Below are positions 9,801 through 18,164 of a DNA stretch of 64,000 nucleotides, piece after piece. Made by a program: the position numbers and the translations under genes. This stretch comes from Thermoplasmatota archaeon. GTDB taxonomy: Archaea; Thermoplasmatota; Penumbrarchaeia; JASLWR01. The notes under the pieces were generated by a model. That model saw nothing but the letters and a program-made list of their open reading frames with translations, was not told the origin of the DNA and did not search any database. Each line of letters starts with the position of its first letter. Position 1 is the stretch's first letter. The stretch is from contig JASLWR010000007.1 of assembly GCA_030740765.1 (NCBI GenBank), positions 20,638 through 84,637 on the forward strand, given 5' to 3'.

Positions 9801-10986
9801 AATAAAAATATTCGATACTGGTTGATGACGACGATGTTGAAGTGGCTTCGAACTTTACTGCATTTACTGTTTCCGGCGCGAAATCATATCTATTCGAATA
9901 TATCGTATCTTTCAGTGTGTACCGGCTTGTCATTTTAATCTTTAACAACTGGCTGTTATCGGGGCCCCCTCTCTCCTTGTACAGAAGGACATACAGGCAA
10001 TCCTCTTCATCCCCAGTGCCTCCGACGTAAGCAAGACCGCATGGCTTGAGTCCGGACCTCGGAGTGTAAAAGTCCTTGAACTCCCCGATTCGGTTTCCAT
10101 CCGTATCGAATTGGTATAAGGAAACTTTATTGGAACTGTTTACAAGCACCCAGATATATGTGCCATCATATGCAAGATCGCTCATCCCCGTAAAATTCAG
10201 CGGATAGGTGCTCAATACCTTATCCGGTTCCGCCATAGACACCTTTTCCAGCTTGTTTATCTTGCCCCAATCTTCACTCCCATCATCATAGCTCTTTCCA
10301 CGGTAAATATAATTTCCAACAACAGTGAGAGGATATCCGTCTTTATTGGATTTGCTGGAAATATATTCAGTGGTCTTCTCCTGTTTCTTGTCATATTTGT
10401 AAACGTCAGATTTACTGGCATCGGTGTCAGCACCCACCGAGTAATAATAATAATCCCCGTTGAAGGCAATCCCGCTGTTATTATTGCTGATTGTTGGGAT
10501 CTCATCGAGCTTATTTCCATCATCCATACTGACCCTGTACAGGGCCTTAGGGCCCTGGAGAGAAAGAACAAGGCATGGGATCAATGGATCATAGGTCATG
10601 GCGTTGGGATGGAAGGGATAGGTGTGGACCGGCTCCGAAAGCCAGGCCAAATTGATGGTTGAAATGGTTTTGCTGTCCGGTGCCGGTGTTCTTGAGAGCG
10701 TTGCCTTGCCATCGGAAATAAGAGCAGTGGTGCTGGCGTTGTCCAGATTATCGAAGTTTTCGAAGACTTCCTCGAAAAGTGTGCTTCTGGTTTTACCAAG
10801 GCTGCCACCCGATTCTATATCCAAAAAGTTAAAGGGATTTTTTTCGGGTTCTTTTTCTTTCGAGATGTGCGACCTTCCCTCGTAAAACGGATTTCCAAGG
10901 TCAATTATTACTGGTAACAGAAATAGCAGAGTTACGGTAAATCCCAGCGCGACCTTTTTTAGAGAGCAGTTGGTAGACCCTATCAT
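6862..10986 (-). CDS. Membrane protein with extracellular propeller/FN3-like domains and glutamine-rich cytoplasmic repeats
   Basis: About 1374 residues. The tracked GTG start at 10995 is less likely than the ATG at 10986, which has AAAGGTG upstream. Plan: N-terminal hydrophobic anchor or signal (~10-30); an extracellular part of about 650 residues with propeller-like repeats (GDYYYYSVG, AYDGTYIWVLV, LAYVGGTGDEEDCLYVL) and FN3/Ig-like segments (DGAYYWRVRTKDEH); a membrane helix near residue 680 (VFYIVLVVVLVIVLIVVIF); a strongly acidic cytoplasmic linker; coiled coil; then five repeats of roughly 70-90 residues built on QILQQLQVL and QNQMRQTADP. Each repeat looks like a helical hairpin with the DP at the turn, joined by Pro/Ala linkers. 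Topology suggests a receptor or scaffold. No enzyme domain is seen. A J-domain gene lies directly upstream on the same strand. Confidence 0.85.
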   Translation of the reverse strand: MIGSTNCSLKKVALGFTVTLLFLLPVIIDLGNPFYEGRSHISKEKEPEKNPFNFLDIESGGSLGKTRSTLFEEVFENFDNLDNASTTALISDGKATLSRTPAPDSKTISTINLAWLSEPVHTYPFHPNAMTYDPLIPCLVLSLQGPKALYRVSMDDGNKLDEIPTISNNNSGIAFNGDYYYYSVGADTDASKSDVYKYDKKQEKTTEYISSKSNKDGYPLTVVGNYIYRGKSYDDGSEDWGKINKLEKVSMAEPDKVLSTYPLNFTGMSDLAYDGTYIWVLVNSSNKVSLYQFDTDGNRIGEFKDFYTPRSGLKPCGLAYVGGTGDEEDCLYVLLYKERGGPDNSQLLKIKMTSRYTLKDTIYSNRYDFAPETVNAVKFEATSTSSSSTSIEYFYSTENGANWKEANLNEWIDFEEPVNELSYKISLSTQNQAQTPTLSNLKVLKNVVESPLPGSPTNNVWTNDPKVNFKWTFNDPNDSDGQTAFEVEIAKSNTFETIEREETVTSVKKSHTFAENINDGAYYWRVRTKDEHEQWSEFSEPFLVNVNSDAPWGTIAINNNNLTTDDPNVELILSAGGTYPDVHEMIISNDPTGPKAGAIWEKYVTMKNWTLEKGLGEKSVHVWYRDDNGLKSPMVLDTITLEEKAFDIDKGALGWGKIGADPRGKGGVDVFYIVLVVVLVIVLIVVIFVIKNMGGGDYYDDDYYEEDEEEDDDLDVLEQIRRKRKKEMGVDIKEEKEEVEEEADEDEEKFERKAQGRYTDLSTEDDFTMGTSRYGVQKEEEKEEEKELTGPYSMKSLEDDFSLEPQRYGGPPSLDDFMKNIEDMDEKKEPEGIKSAYPDKEEEKTLFKEEAKKAREQIELLKNRRMDILDSLRSTTDSRRQKALEQQLDDIQQLIIGLRKHLPDEDEEEEAAPPPEEAEKIEVMDVPSDIKDQLKEGMKRDKKRVGGLGFLDKEEADTEEKTPEQPQMSPEVQARLQQILQQLRVLQQQQVAVQNQIRQNPDPGQQRILNQQAQVLAQQQQALQQEAQRLQQQSQQKALPEAKSAVSPEVEAKLAQILQQLQVLGQQKMAIQNQMRQTADPQMQQTLNQQYQTVSQQQQTLQQQAQLLQQQGAAPIEAAAVPTPEPAAPSNVEEKARQILQQLQVLAQQQMAIQNQMRQTADPAQQQALTQQLQSVQTQMEALKVQAAALHQGAQAQPTAPPPDETPPPTPVAAPSPETEAKMRQILQQLQAIQAQQAAIQNQLSQTQDPGQQQVLSSQYQTLHQQAMALKQQAEAAQQQAAGTPASPAQPQAQPPVPAQQQPPQAPAANTQAQYAAVAQQYQTLQQQGAAIQQQLQQARDPGQQQALMQQYQTVQQQLGPLTQQLQQLQTAQR

Positions 10987-11079
10987 CGAGGACACCTTTG
11001 ATAAACCTTAGGAACTGAAATTTAACTAAGTATCTATATTTTTCTTTTAGATACGCTCATACCGATAATCTTAGAACAT

Positions 11080-12039
11080 TCATTTGCCCACACTGTGGCC
11101 ATATCGATTAATGAGACTTTTTTTTCCTTCCTTTCTTCTGTTTCGAGTTCTTTTTTTCAAATCCTGATACTTGAGTCCGGATGCGGTAACCTCAATGGAG
11201 ACATTTTCATCCTGGTACAGACTGACCGGACGTACCTCCAAGTGATAACCCGTTCCTTTGATAAATAAATTCTGGCTAGCGGTATTGGGAATCACATGTT
11301 CCGTTATAGGAGCTTCGATCTTTTTGAACTCGTTTACCGGTCTTTTCCGGACCGGTTCATCATCCCAAAAAGGAATATGGTCGTCTAAGACCGATTGTCC
11401 ATCCTCATTCCCCGTCGTCTCCTTTTCCATTTCGTTAGGATCATTTTGTCCGTCATCTAGCGAGCCAGGGTAAGTCGAATCTCTATTATCGTTACGCAGA
11501 TCGAAAGATTCATCTTCGGACTGTTCTTCGATTATATCAATCACTTCGGCAGCAATATCGGGGTTTGCTATAATTTCGGTTTCTTCTCTGTAGAACTCAA
11601 CCACCTCGGCTGCGATCTCGTAATCTATATTCATATCATCAGGAGGCAATTCTTCATCGGAGTCCATATAGTTCCGGTTGGCATAGGTTGAAGCTATTGA
11701 CCTATCTAACCCTTCTCCAATACTCGACTCACCATACAAGGGTTCTACTTCCTCGATCTCCTCTTCGAACACTTCCACGGTATCGGTGTAATCGAGCTTG
11801 TAATTGTAAAAAGAACGACTGGTTGGATTCAGAACCACATCCTTCGCCATGTTGATCAGTTTCATCTCCTTTTCGAATTTTTTCCGTATATGTTCAGGTC
11901 GCTCCCTTGTCCTGTCCGGATGGTACTTCTCCGCTAATCTCCTGTATGCTTTTTTAATCTCCATCATGGGAGCACTGGGTTGGACGCCAAGTATCTGGTA
12001 ATGGGTTCTTGCTTCTCTTCTATGGGAGGGCCGATCCAT
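11080..12039 (-). CDS. J-domain (DnaJ-like) protein with acidic C-terminal region
   Basis: A 319-residue soluble protein. Residues ~10-80 form a J-domain: YQILGVQPSAP, KKAYRRLAEKYHPD with the HPD tripeptide required to stimulate Hsp70 ATPase, and the final helix region. The rest lacks the Gly/Phe, zinc-finger and substrate-binding domains of DnaJ; it is acidic (IEEVEPLYG and similar) and ends in a basic tail (RTRNRRKEGKK). It is therefore a class C type J-protein, a recruiter of DnaK to one client or place. The start has an AAAGGAGA Shine-Dalgarno. It lies 93 bases upstream of the Q-rich membrane protein, in the same direction, so co-expression is plausible. No DnaK or GrpE gene is in the window. 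Confidence 0.88.
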   Translation of the reverse strand: MDRPSHRREARTHYQILGVQPSAPMMEIKKAYRRLAEKYHPDRTRERPEHIRKKFEKEMKLINMAKDVVLNPTSRSFYNYKLDYTDTVEVFEEEIEEVEPLYGESSIGEGLDRSIASTYANRNYMDSDEELPPDDMNIDYEIAAEVVEFYREETEIIANPDIAAEVIDIIEEQSEDESFDLRNDNRDSTYPGSLDDGQNDPNEMEKETTGNEDGQSVLDDHIPFWDDEPVRKRPVNEFKKIEAPITEHVIPNTASQNLFIKGTGYHLEVRPVSLYQDENVSIEVTASGLKYQDLKKRTRNRRKEGKKSLINRYGHSVGK

Positions 12040-12087
12040 TTTATGTCTCCTTTTTCCATAATGTCATTTGTAAAAATGATACATTGT

Positions 12088-12543
12088 CTACCGATTGATA
12101 GCCGACCATGAATAATCGATCTTTCGTGTGTCGTAAGGTAACCGATGTTCATCCGGATTCTCCCTGTTGTAAGGTTCCGAGGGTAAGTTAAGGATAACCG
12201 CTGAATCGCCTCCGAGTGGGGTGAATCCGTGAAATACTCCCGGTGGAACCTTGATCAGAAGGGGGGTTTTTTCGCCTATAAAGAATTCGTTGATCTCGTT
12301 AAAGGTTGGAGATTTCTCTCTTAGGTCTGCAAGGACCAATTTTACGTTCCCATTAACAGCGCAGATGTTATCTTCCTGTTTTTCATGCATGTGCCAGGCT
12401 TTGACTATCCCCGGAAAGCACGTTGTGATGTAACATTGACCAAAGCCCGTGAAAAAGGCTTCGTCATTACGAATGATCTCCATCAAATATCCTCTGTCGT
12501 CGAGATTGATATTCAAAGATTTTACCTTCACACCATTGATCAT
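12088..12543 (-). CDS. dTDP-4-dehydrorhamnose 3,5-epimerase-like cupin
   Basis: About 151 residues. Landmarks of the RmlC-like cupin family are visible: DDRGYLMEIIRND, WHMHEKQEDNICAVNG, LIKVPPGVFHGF and a C-terminal YNRENPDEHRLPYD. Family members epimerise dTDP-4-keto-6-deoxy sugars, or act as related sugar isomerases, for surface polysaccharide or glycoprotein glycans. The protein is shorter than standard RmlC (about 180 residues), so the exact sugar is uncertain. The ATG at 12543 has AAGGGG upstream and matches the usual family N-terminus; an in-frame ATG at 12567 is possible. It is divergent from the adenylate kinase gene across an AT-rich promoter region. No other dTDP-rhamnose gene is present. 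Confidence 0.8.
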   Translation of the reverse strand: MINGVKVKSLNINLDDRGYLMEIIRNDEAFFTGFGQCYITTCFPGIVKAWHMHEKQEDNICAVNGNVKLVLADLREKSPTFNEINEFFIGEKTPLLIKVPPGVFHGFTPLGGDSAVILNLPSEPYNRENPDEHRLPYDTRKIDYSWSAINR

Positions 12544-12692
12544 ACCGTGGGACCCCTTTATCTTCATTTCGTTCTAATTACGTATCTGTTAATTATTGAT
12601 ATATGTTGTGGATTTATTTTTAGATTTTTGAGGATTTGGGATAAATTAATTTAATCAGATAGGGATAAGGTATGAAATCCATAGGTGGTACA

Positions 12693-13493
12693 ATGAAACG
12701 AGAGGATGTTCAGAATATTCTGGTCATGGGGAAGAGTGGTGCCGGTAAACAATCCCGGATCGACGTACTACTGGAAGAATTCGGTCTGGAGCAGCTATCC
12801 ACAGGTGAAATCTTCAGGTACTACATGAGGATATTCAATGAATGCGGTTTCAAGGGTGATCTCGCTCAGTTCTGGGATAGTGACCTTGATTGGTTCAGGG
12901 ACGTCGTAGATATTGTAGAAATGCTAGGGGAGAATTGCAAAGGCCGTATGAAAGAAGTGCTCATGGGTTTGAAGGCCAAATATTTTGTGGACAGTGGAAA
13001 ATACGTTCCGGATCGAATTACAAACTCTTTGTTCAAAGCCTATTTTTCACGGTCGAATTACCGGTGCAAGGTTATGGACGGATTTCCCCGGACCCCTGGG
13101 CAGGCTAAATTCCTCATGGAGCTTGCCTCCCGGAAGAAATTCAACATTGACTTTGCCATCCTTGTGTACAACAGTGATGAATCCATCAAAGAGAGGCTAC
13201 TGGGCCGAAGGATATGCCCCAAATGCAAAAAGGTTTATCATTTGGAGTTCGAACCACCGACGGATGGCAGATACTGCATCGCGTGCGGGAGCGAGGTGAT
13301 AATCCGATCGGATGACACTGAAGAAAAGATTCGTTCGAGATTGAACGAGTTCACCGAGAAGACGGAACCTGCCATAGAATATCTTAAAAACAATAATTTG
13401 AAGATATTGTCGGTCCCGGGTCATCTGGATTTATTTACTCCCGAGAATGTTAGGCGGAGCGTCATGGAGCAGGTGGAGAAAATTCTTGATTGA
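12693..13493 (+). CDS. adk: Adenylate kinase family protein with NMP-region insertion and zinc LID
   Basis: About 266 residues; usual adenylate kinases have about 215. It catalyses or derives from the reaction ATP + AMP = 2 ADP. A P-loop-like GKSGAGKQS stands at the N-terminus, with Gln where Gly is usual (GKG). LSTGEIFR, PDRIT and MDGFPRTPGQA are the normal family motifs. The LID has four cysteines (CPKC...CIAC) for zinc. Between LSTGEIFR and the KYVPDRIT segment there are about 35 more residues than usual (FNECGF...GRMKEV region). ATG 12693 has GGTGGT just upstream; ATG 12672 is an alternative. Since the NMP region binds AMP, substrate preference could be altered, which is inference. Confidence 0.85.
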   Translation: MKREDVQNILVMGKSGAGKQSRIDVLLEEFGLEQLSTGEIFRYYMRIFNECGFKGDLAQFWDSDLDWFRDVVDIVEMLGENCKGRMKEVLMGLKAKYFVDSGKYVPDRITNSLFKAYFSRSNYRCKVMDGFPRTPGQAKFLMELASRKKFNIDFAILVYNSDESIKERLLGRRICPKCKKVYHLEFEPPTDGRYCIACGSEVIIRSDDTEEKIRSRLNEFTEKTEPAIEYLKNNNLKILSVPGHLDLFTPENVRRSVMEQVEKILD

Positions 13494-13504
13494 GGAATGG
13501 GATT

Positions 13505-13954
13505 CTATATCTTCAGTGTCGTTCCGAACATCTGCCTGACGGATTCCACCTCGATTTTTCTACGTCGAAAATATTTTGCCAGCAGGAAGATACACCTTGC
13601 AACTATTTGCAGAGCACCGTGGCCGAATATAGGGGCCGGGATCACCGCCTCCACTTTTATGAGCACGCTTCTGTCGTCCTTTTTTTTTACTCCAGCAAAA
13701 AAATGTACCTTATTGTATTTTTTGATGAGGGCGCCAGGTCCCTTGACCTTGAACGTGCCCCAAAAATCCTTGGGTAATCTGTCGAACTTGATTACTTTAT
13801 CCGTATAGGGCAGCCCCGCCCAAAGCTTCCGCAGCGCTTCCGAGGCGGCTTCCTCGTCGCAGCGTACCTTCAACCTCCTCGAGGTACCGGATGTCATGGC
13901 CGGGTTATTGTCATTTTTTATTATAAAAGTAATGACCTTCATTTTTTCATCCAT
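13505..13954 (-). CDS. Hypothetical protein
   Basis: A 149-residue basic protein convergent with the adenylate kinase, 11 bases between stops. I recognise no family. It has no membrane span, signal peptide or cysteine motif. The sequence begins KVITFIIKN, with a likely alpha/beta fold: a helical stretch (EEAASEALRKLWAG) and a basic C-terminal helix (KYFRRRKIEVES). It may start at the second Met (MKVITF). No clear Shine-Dalgarno is seen. An AT-rich element (TTTAAATTTAGG) directly upstream suggests a short leader or none. Codon use resembles its neighbours, so it is probably real, but the function is unknown. Confidence 0.55.
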   Translation of the reverse strand: MDEKMKVITFIIKNDNNPAMTSGTSRRLKVRCDEEAASEALRKLWAGLPYTDKVIKFDRLPKDFWGTFKVKGPGALIKKYNKVHFFAGVKKKDDRSVLIKVEAVIPAPIFGHGALQIVARCIFLLAKYFRRRKIEVESVRQMFGTTLKI

Positions 13955-14004
13955 AACCTAAATTTAAAATATAAGCTGATTATTAATTCCTCCGGTCGAT
14001 TGAC

Positions 14005-14940
14005 ATGATACCCTGTGCCTTCCACCCCGACGAGCCCTCCATAACCTCTTGTGAAAAATGTGATAAACCCATCTGCGTGGTGTGCAAAAGGGAAGTTGAA
14101 GTGGGCGGGGGAAGTACGTCTCAGGGGCAACACGTTCCCACAGCCATAAAAACCTATTGCAGGGTGTGTGCACCTGGTGCCGAGAGGTCCAAGGCGATTG
14201 TTGTAACGATAGTGGGTGCAATTTTCTCAATTATCAGCCTGGGAATGACCTCACTGGTATTCAAAAATAAGACCCCTCTCCTTTTCAAGATAATCCCACT
14301 CTTATTCGTTGGTGTTGGCGTCCTCATCTTCTTTACGGGATTGAAGAACTACAAAAGGAATTACCGAAAAGAAGAGGAAGTGATGAAGAGACTTGAGGAA
14401 CTGAAATCCCACCCTTCAAAAGTAAAGGCGACCCCGTTGGCTCGCCACACTTTCAAGCCGAGCCAGAATGACTCGACTTTTCAAGACACGCACAAGCAGG
14501 AGGAAAAACCCACTGTTGTTTTCCAGGTCGAAAAATATTATGCCGGAGGTAGCATCGATGTCAAGGACAGCGTTATTCAACGCTCCAGCCTTGACGTTGG
14601 TGCTCTGGAGGTCCCTTCGGCGAAATTCAACGATCCCAAGAACCGGGAAGCGTACAAAGATGCATTACGTGGTGCGTTATCTGATGGTATTATTAGTGAT
14701 AGCGAGGAAAAAATACTTCAGGCGTTGAGAGACCATTTCAACATTGGCGAGGATGGCGCGGAAGAGATATACAAGGAAGTGGAAAGGGAAATGAACAAGG
14801 TTTCTTTCAAAAAGAAGGTAAGCCAAAAGCTATTTGAGGTGGAATGTCCCGGATGCTCGGTGAGTTTCAAGGTTGAGGATTCGGGTGAAGACCCATTACC
14901 GGTGAAGTGCCCGGAGTGCGGAATAGAAGGTGAACTTTGA
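14005..14940 (+). CDS. B-box zinc-finger membrane protein with TerB-like helices and C-terminal zinc ribbon
   Basis: A 311-residue protein. The N-terminus is a B-box-type zinc finger (CAFHP, CEKCDKPICVVC, CRVC; residues ~3-55). Two membrane helices follow (VVTIVGAIFSIISLG and IIPLLFVGVGVLIFF, ~65-115), then a charged linker. Residues ~215-270 are helical with YKDALRGALSDGIISDSEEKIL, which resembles a TerB or EF-hand-like helical module. The C-terminus is a zinc ribbon (CPGCSVSF...CPECG). Both zinc modules should be cytoplasmic if the hairpin of helices is the only membrane part. It is divergent from the hypothetical gene at 13505. Role unknown; a membrane adaptor is plausible. Confidence 0.78.
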   Translation: MIPCAFHPDEPSITSCEKCDKPICVVCKREVEVGGGSTSQGQHVPTAIKTYCRVCAPGAERSKAIVVTIVGAIFSIISLGMTSLVFKNKTPLLFKIIPLLFVGVGVLIFFTGLKNYKRNYRKEEEVMKRLEELKSHPSKVKATPLARHTFKPSQNDSTFQDTHKQEEKPTVVFQVEKYYAGGSIDVKDSVIQRSSLDVGALEVPSAKFNDPKNREAYKDALRGALSDGIISDSEEKILQALRDHFNIGEDGAEEIYKEVEREMNKVSFKKKVSQKLFEVECPGCSVSFKVEDSGEDPLPVKCPECGIEGEL

Positions 14941-14963
14941 TCCAAAAAAATGATTCCCGCCGT

Positions 14964-15175
14964 TCATTCGATCTTAAGCACGGCAGCACCCTTTATCTCG
15001 CTTCTCTTCAGTCGCAGCAATGCCTCGTTTGCCTTTTCAAGAGGAAATATCTCAACGTCTGTGGCGATGGGTATCTCCGCGGCAAGCTTCAGTAGCCCTG
15101 TCGCATCTTCTCTCGTGCTGTTTCCTTACGCAATATCAAAGATTTTGCTATGATCCAGAAGAACTTTCTTCAGTC
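14964..15175 (-). pseudogene. Decayed C-terminal fragment of a zinc-type alcohol dehydrogenase
   Basis: Reading the minus strand to a TGA at 14964-14966 gives GNSTREDATGLLKLAAEI and VEIFPLEKANEALLRLK, ending KGAAVLKIE. That is the typical C-terminal tail of medium-chain zinc alcohol dehydrogenases. A stop codon (TAA) sits just upstream of GNSTRED, and farther upstream the frame does not continue as a dehydrogenase. Nothing remains of the catalytic or Rossmann domains. The fragment accounts for most of the otherwise gene-less stretch 14941-15326. Confidence 0.6.
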
Positions 15176-15326
15176 ACCCGACATAGATTTAGGGATTCAA
15201 TTAAGGTTAATAGAAAACTTTCTATGTTACCTGCGGATAAACCAGAGAAACTTTAATAAAGAATCTGCCTATTCTGTTGTGGATTTGATTTCATTTTGGA
15301 TAATATTATGATAGCTGGTGTGACCA

Positions 15327-18164
15327 ATGAAAGGAAAATTCTGGTTATTTATTTTCGTCCTTTTCACCCTGATCATGACGATTGCCCCAAGCTCAATGGC
15401 AATCTCGGAAAACGACCTTTCCATATCTGTTGTCAACCTCTCCCAGAACGGAAACAAGTTGGTGATCAGTGAGGGGAAGGTGAAGGATACTATCGATCCC
15501 CGCTATGAGCTTAACATCACCATAAATGTCCAGAATCCCTTGGTTCAGAATTATTCCTTGATATCGCTTCACATTGACATGGGAAATCAGGTTGAAGCGG
15601 AACTCTGGGAAGAGTTCTATCTCGAAAACCATTCCCTTACACTAAGCAAGCAGGCGGTCTTTGCAGATATCACCCTGAACGATACCAGCATCAAACGTAT
15701 CAGGATTCGAATTTCACAAAATGTCCGCGAGAATGAAACCGTAAGTGATCCCGACCTGTTGAACAATGTGATGATACTGGAGCTCTCGAAAATATCTATT
15801 GAAGAGGACGAGAGGGATTTCGCCTGGTATCTCGCACTTATTGCACTTATCCCTCTGGTAGTGGTTTTCACGGGAATCTTGGTGTTCAAGCTATCCTCCA
15901 GATACGTGGCGCCGGCAGCCATGATAATCACCATGATCCTGGCGCTTATCTTCTTCAAAGAGGAGCTCGGATTTGGGGCTGCGCTTGAAAAAATGGGGGG
16001 AACCATCGGTTACAGCGCTCTCTGGGGTGGATTGGATTATGTATATGCCATATTCGGTGCTTTCTTTTTCTTAAAGATGCTTGAGAAAGTGGGTGCCATC
16101 GATCAATTGAAGAACGATTTCAAAGCGATTTCGACGGATAAACAGCATCAGGTTCTTTTAATTGGATTCTGCTTTGCATTGATCTTAGCCGCTGTGGCCC
16201 CGGGCGGTTCAAATTTCGTGATAGCTGCAATCATGCTCGTCTCTCTGGGTTTCAACCGCATCGGCGTGGGAGTGCTCTGCCTGTTTGGGAACTCCATTTC
16301 CTCGGTCTTCGGCTTACTGGGTGTGAGTATTATTGCATTGAAGGAGGTTACCGGACTTGCTCTTTTACCAATATCCGGGTGGATCGGCATCTATATGATC
16401 GTCCTGTGTATCTTCGCACCGCTGGTCATGAATATAGTGTATACCGAACAGGGACCTCTCGCTGATTTCCGTGATCCCGATCTCAAAGAAGATATCATAC
16501 TTCTAATGGGGATGGGTGCGGTTTATGGAACCTTGCAGGCGCTGGTAGCATATTTTGCTGGCCCGGAACTTCCCACTATCATCGCCGGTGGTGCCACATT
16601 GGTATTTGTCATCCTTTATGAGAGATATGTTGTGGAACGAAATATCCTTAAAAAGACAGAAAAACATGCATCAACCAAGCGAAAGATGGCCAGTGGCGAC
16701 TCGTCCTCGAAGTCTAGTTCCGGTTTACTATCGAGACCATATTTCTATGCTATGGGGCTAATGGTATTTCTTCTGTTGGTGACCCGCCTGGTGCCATGGG
16801 TAAAGGATTTTCTTACGATGGATATTATTACCTTGAAATTGGCTTTCAATTCCATCTCCGCAGACAAGGTTATGGAATTCTCACCCTTCTACTCCCCTGG
16901 GACCATTCTGTTTGTAACAACTCTGACGGTCCCTTTATTTGTAAAGGTCGCAGCGAAATATTTCCCCGGGAGCGAGATGGAGAGCGCCTTTATTGATGAC
17001 CTGACACCTGCTGAGATCACATCTATCGAAGATGCGGAAGTTGAAATTGGGATCATGAAAAGGAATGCAGGGTCGGGTGAAGGAAAGGGTGCCACGGAAA
17101 GAAGGATAATAAAAGAAAAACCTCGCCCAAAAAAGATATCTACCAGTTTGACCGAGGAAATGAAGAAGACAGCGGAGAAGATTAAGAGTTCTAAGGTCAA
17201 GGACGGGAAAAAGGAATCATTGAAAAAGAAAAGTGGGATGGCGGAGCCGGAAAAGGCATTGAAAAAGAAAAAGAAGAAGAAAAAGAAGAAAGCAAAAATC
17301 GATACATCGGAAACCGACACGGATGAGAATGGGAGCGATGACGGTGCCAACCCCATTGATGAGGACGACGAAGATGAGAACCGGACCTTGAGAGGAGGGA
17401 GGATTAATAGAGAAAAGAGAAGGCAATCACTTGAGGCCAAGAGGAAGAAAGGACGGAAGCTTGTGAACGACGGCGGGGATTATGAGGTGGAATTCGATGA
17501 CGATGACTATGATGACCTAGATTGGGATGAGGCGGATGATGACGACGATATGGAATTTGAATTTGATGAAGATGACTATAATGATGAATCGGACGAAGAT
17601 TTCTTTCATGACTCTCATAGGGATTCCGGGGAGGAAATCGAAGAGAATGTAAAAAAAGTAAGGATTGACGTTCTTGCCCATGCCATACATCCGCGGAAAA
17701 TGATAAACAGGGCTTTATTGAATACAGCAAAGGATGTGGCCCCTATCCTTCTGGCAATAGTTACTTTCATTGCTATGGCCAATATTATGAGATATTTTAA
17801 CATGACATCTTCAATTGCGATTAATATTGTGAAACTGGTCGGTGATGCTTACGTCTTCTTTATTCCGATTATCGGAATGAGTGGATCCGCCCTAACTGGT
17901 TCCACAACGACCTCCAACGTTTTATTTGGGGGATTGCATATAGAGGCAGCTACCCGATTGGGACTTCCCACAGTTAAGGTTGCAGCAGCACAGGTTCTGG
18001 GTTCCAGTGCCGGTGAGATGATCTCTCCAATGAACGCAGTTGTAATCGCAACAGCAATCGGCCTGAAAAATAAGGAGTCCATTCTCATCAAGAGACTGCT
18101 ACCAACCTTTGCTTTTTGGTTGCTCCTGTGTACGATTATATCTGTAGTATTTGTTTCGATATAG
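15327..18164 (+). CDS. LctP-family (L-lactate permease-like) transporter with exodomain and large charged cytoplasmic insert
   Basis: A 945-residue protein; LctP permeases are usually about 550. After a signal peptide (residues ~1-26) comes a CARDB-like extracellular domain (~30-160). The permease core follows: helices from ~170, FGAFFFLKMLEKVGAIDQLK and VAPGGSNFVIAAIML, then near the C-terminus GSALTGSTTTSNVLFGGL and AAQVLGSSAGEMISP, which match LctP landmarks. Between core halves (~565-795) lies a hydrophilic insert: a lysine-rich part (EKALKKKKKKKKKKAK), then long Asp/Glu runs. Family knowledge predicts proton- or sodium-coupled uptake of lactate or glycolate. The insert should be cytoplasmic and may be a regulatory or docking tail. 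GGTGTG precedes the ATG. Confidence 0.82.
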   Translation: MKGKFWLFIFVLFTLIMTIAPSSMAISENDLSISVVNLSQNGNKLVISEGKVKDTIDPRYELNITINVQNPLVQNYSLISLHIDMGNQVEAELWEEFYLENHSLTLSKQAVFADITLNDTSIKRIRIRISQNVRENETVSDPDLLNNVMILELSKISIEEDERDFAWYLALIALIPLVVVFTGILVFKLSSRYVAPAAMIITMILALIFFKEELGFGAALEKMGGTIGYSALWGGLDYVYAIFGAFFFLKMLEKVGAIDQLKNDFKAISTDKQHQVLLIGFCFALILAAVAPGGSNFVIAAIMLVSLGFNRIGVGVLCLFGNSISSVFGLLGVSIIALKEVTGLALLPISGWIGIYMIVLCIFAPLVMNIVYTEQGPLADFRDPDLKEDIILLMGMGAVYGTLQALVAYFAGPELPTIIAGGATLVFVILYERYVVERNILKKTEKHASTKRKMASGDSSSKSSSGLLSRPYFYAMGLMVFLLLVTRLVPWVKDFLTMDIITLKLAFNSISADKVMEFSPFYSPGTILFVTTLTVPLFVKVAAKYFPGSEMESAFIDDLTPAEITSIEDAEVEIGIMKRNAGSGEGKGATERRIIKEKPRPKKISTSLTEEMKKTAEKIKSSKVKDGKKESLKKKSGMAEPEKALKKKKKKKKKKAKIDTSETDTDENGSDDGANPIDEDDEDENRTLRGGRINREKRRQSLEAKRKKGRKLVNDGGDYEVEFDDDDYDDLDWDEADDDDDMEFEFDEDDYNDESDEDFFHDSHRDSGEEIEENVKKVRIDVLAHAIHPRKMINRALLNTAKDVAPILLAIVTFIAMANIMRYFNMTSSIAINIVKLVGDAYVFFIPIIGMSGSALTGSTTTSNVLFGGLHIEAATRLGLPTVKVAAAQVLGSSAGEMISPMNAVVIATAIGLKNKESILIKRLLPTFAFWLLLCTIISVVFVSI

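Noticed and set aside
17200-17300. Sequencing artefact in the poly-Lys stretch of the LctP-like gene
   Set aside because: AAG/AAA codons keep frame through it and the permease core resumes in the same frame afterwards, so it looks genuine.
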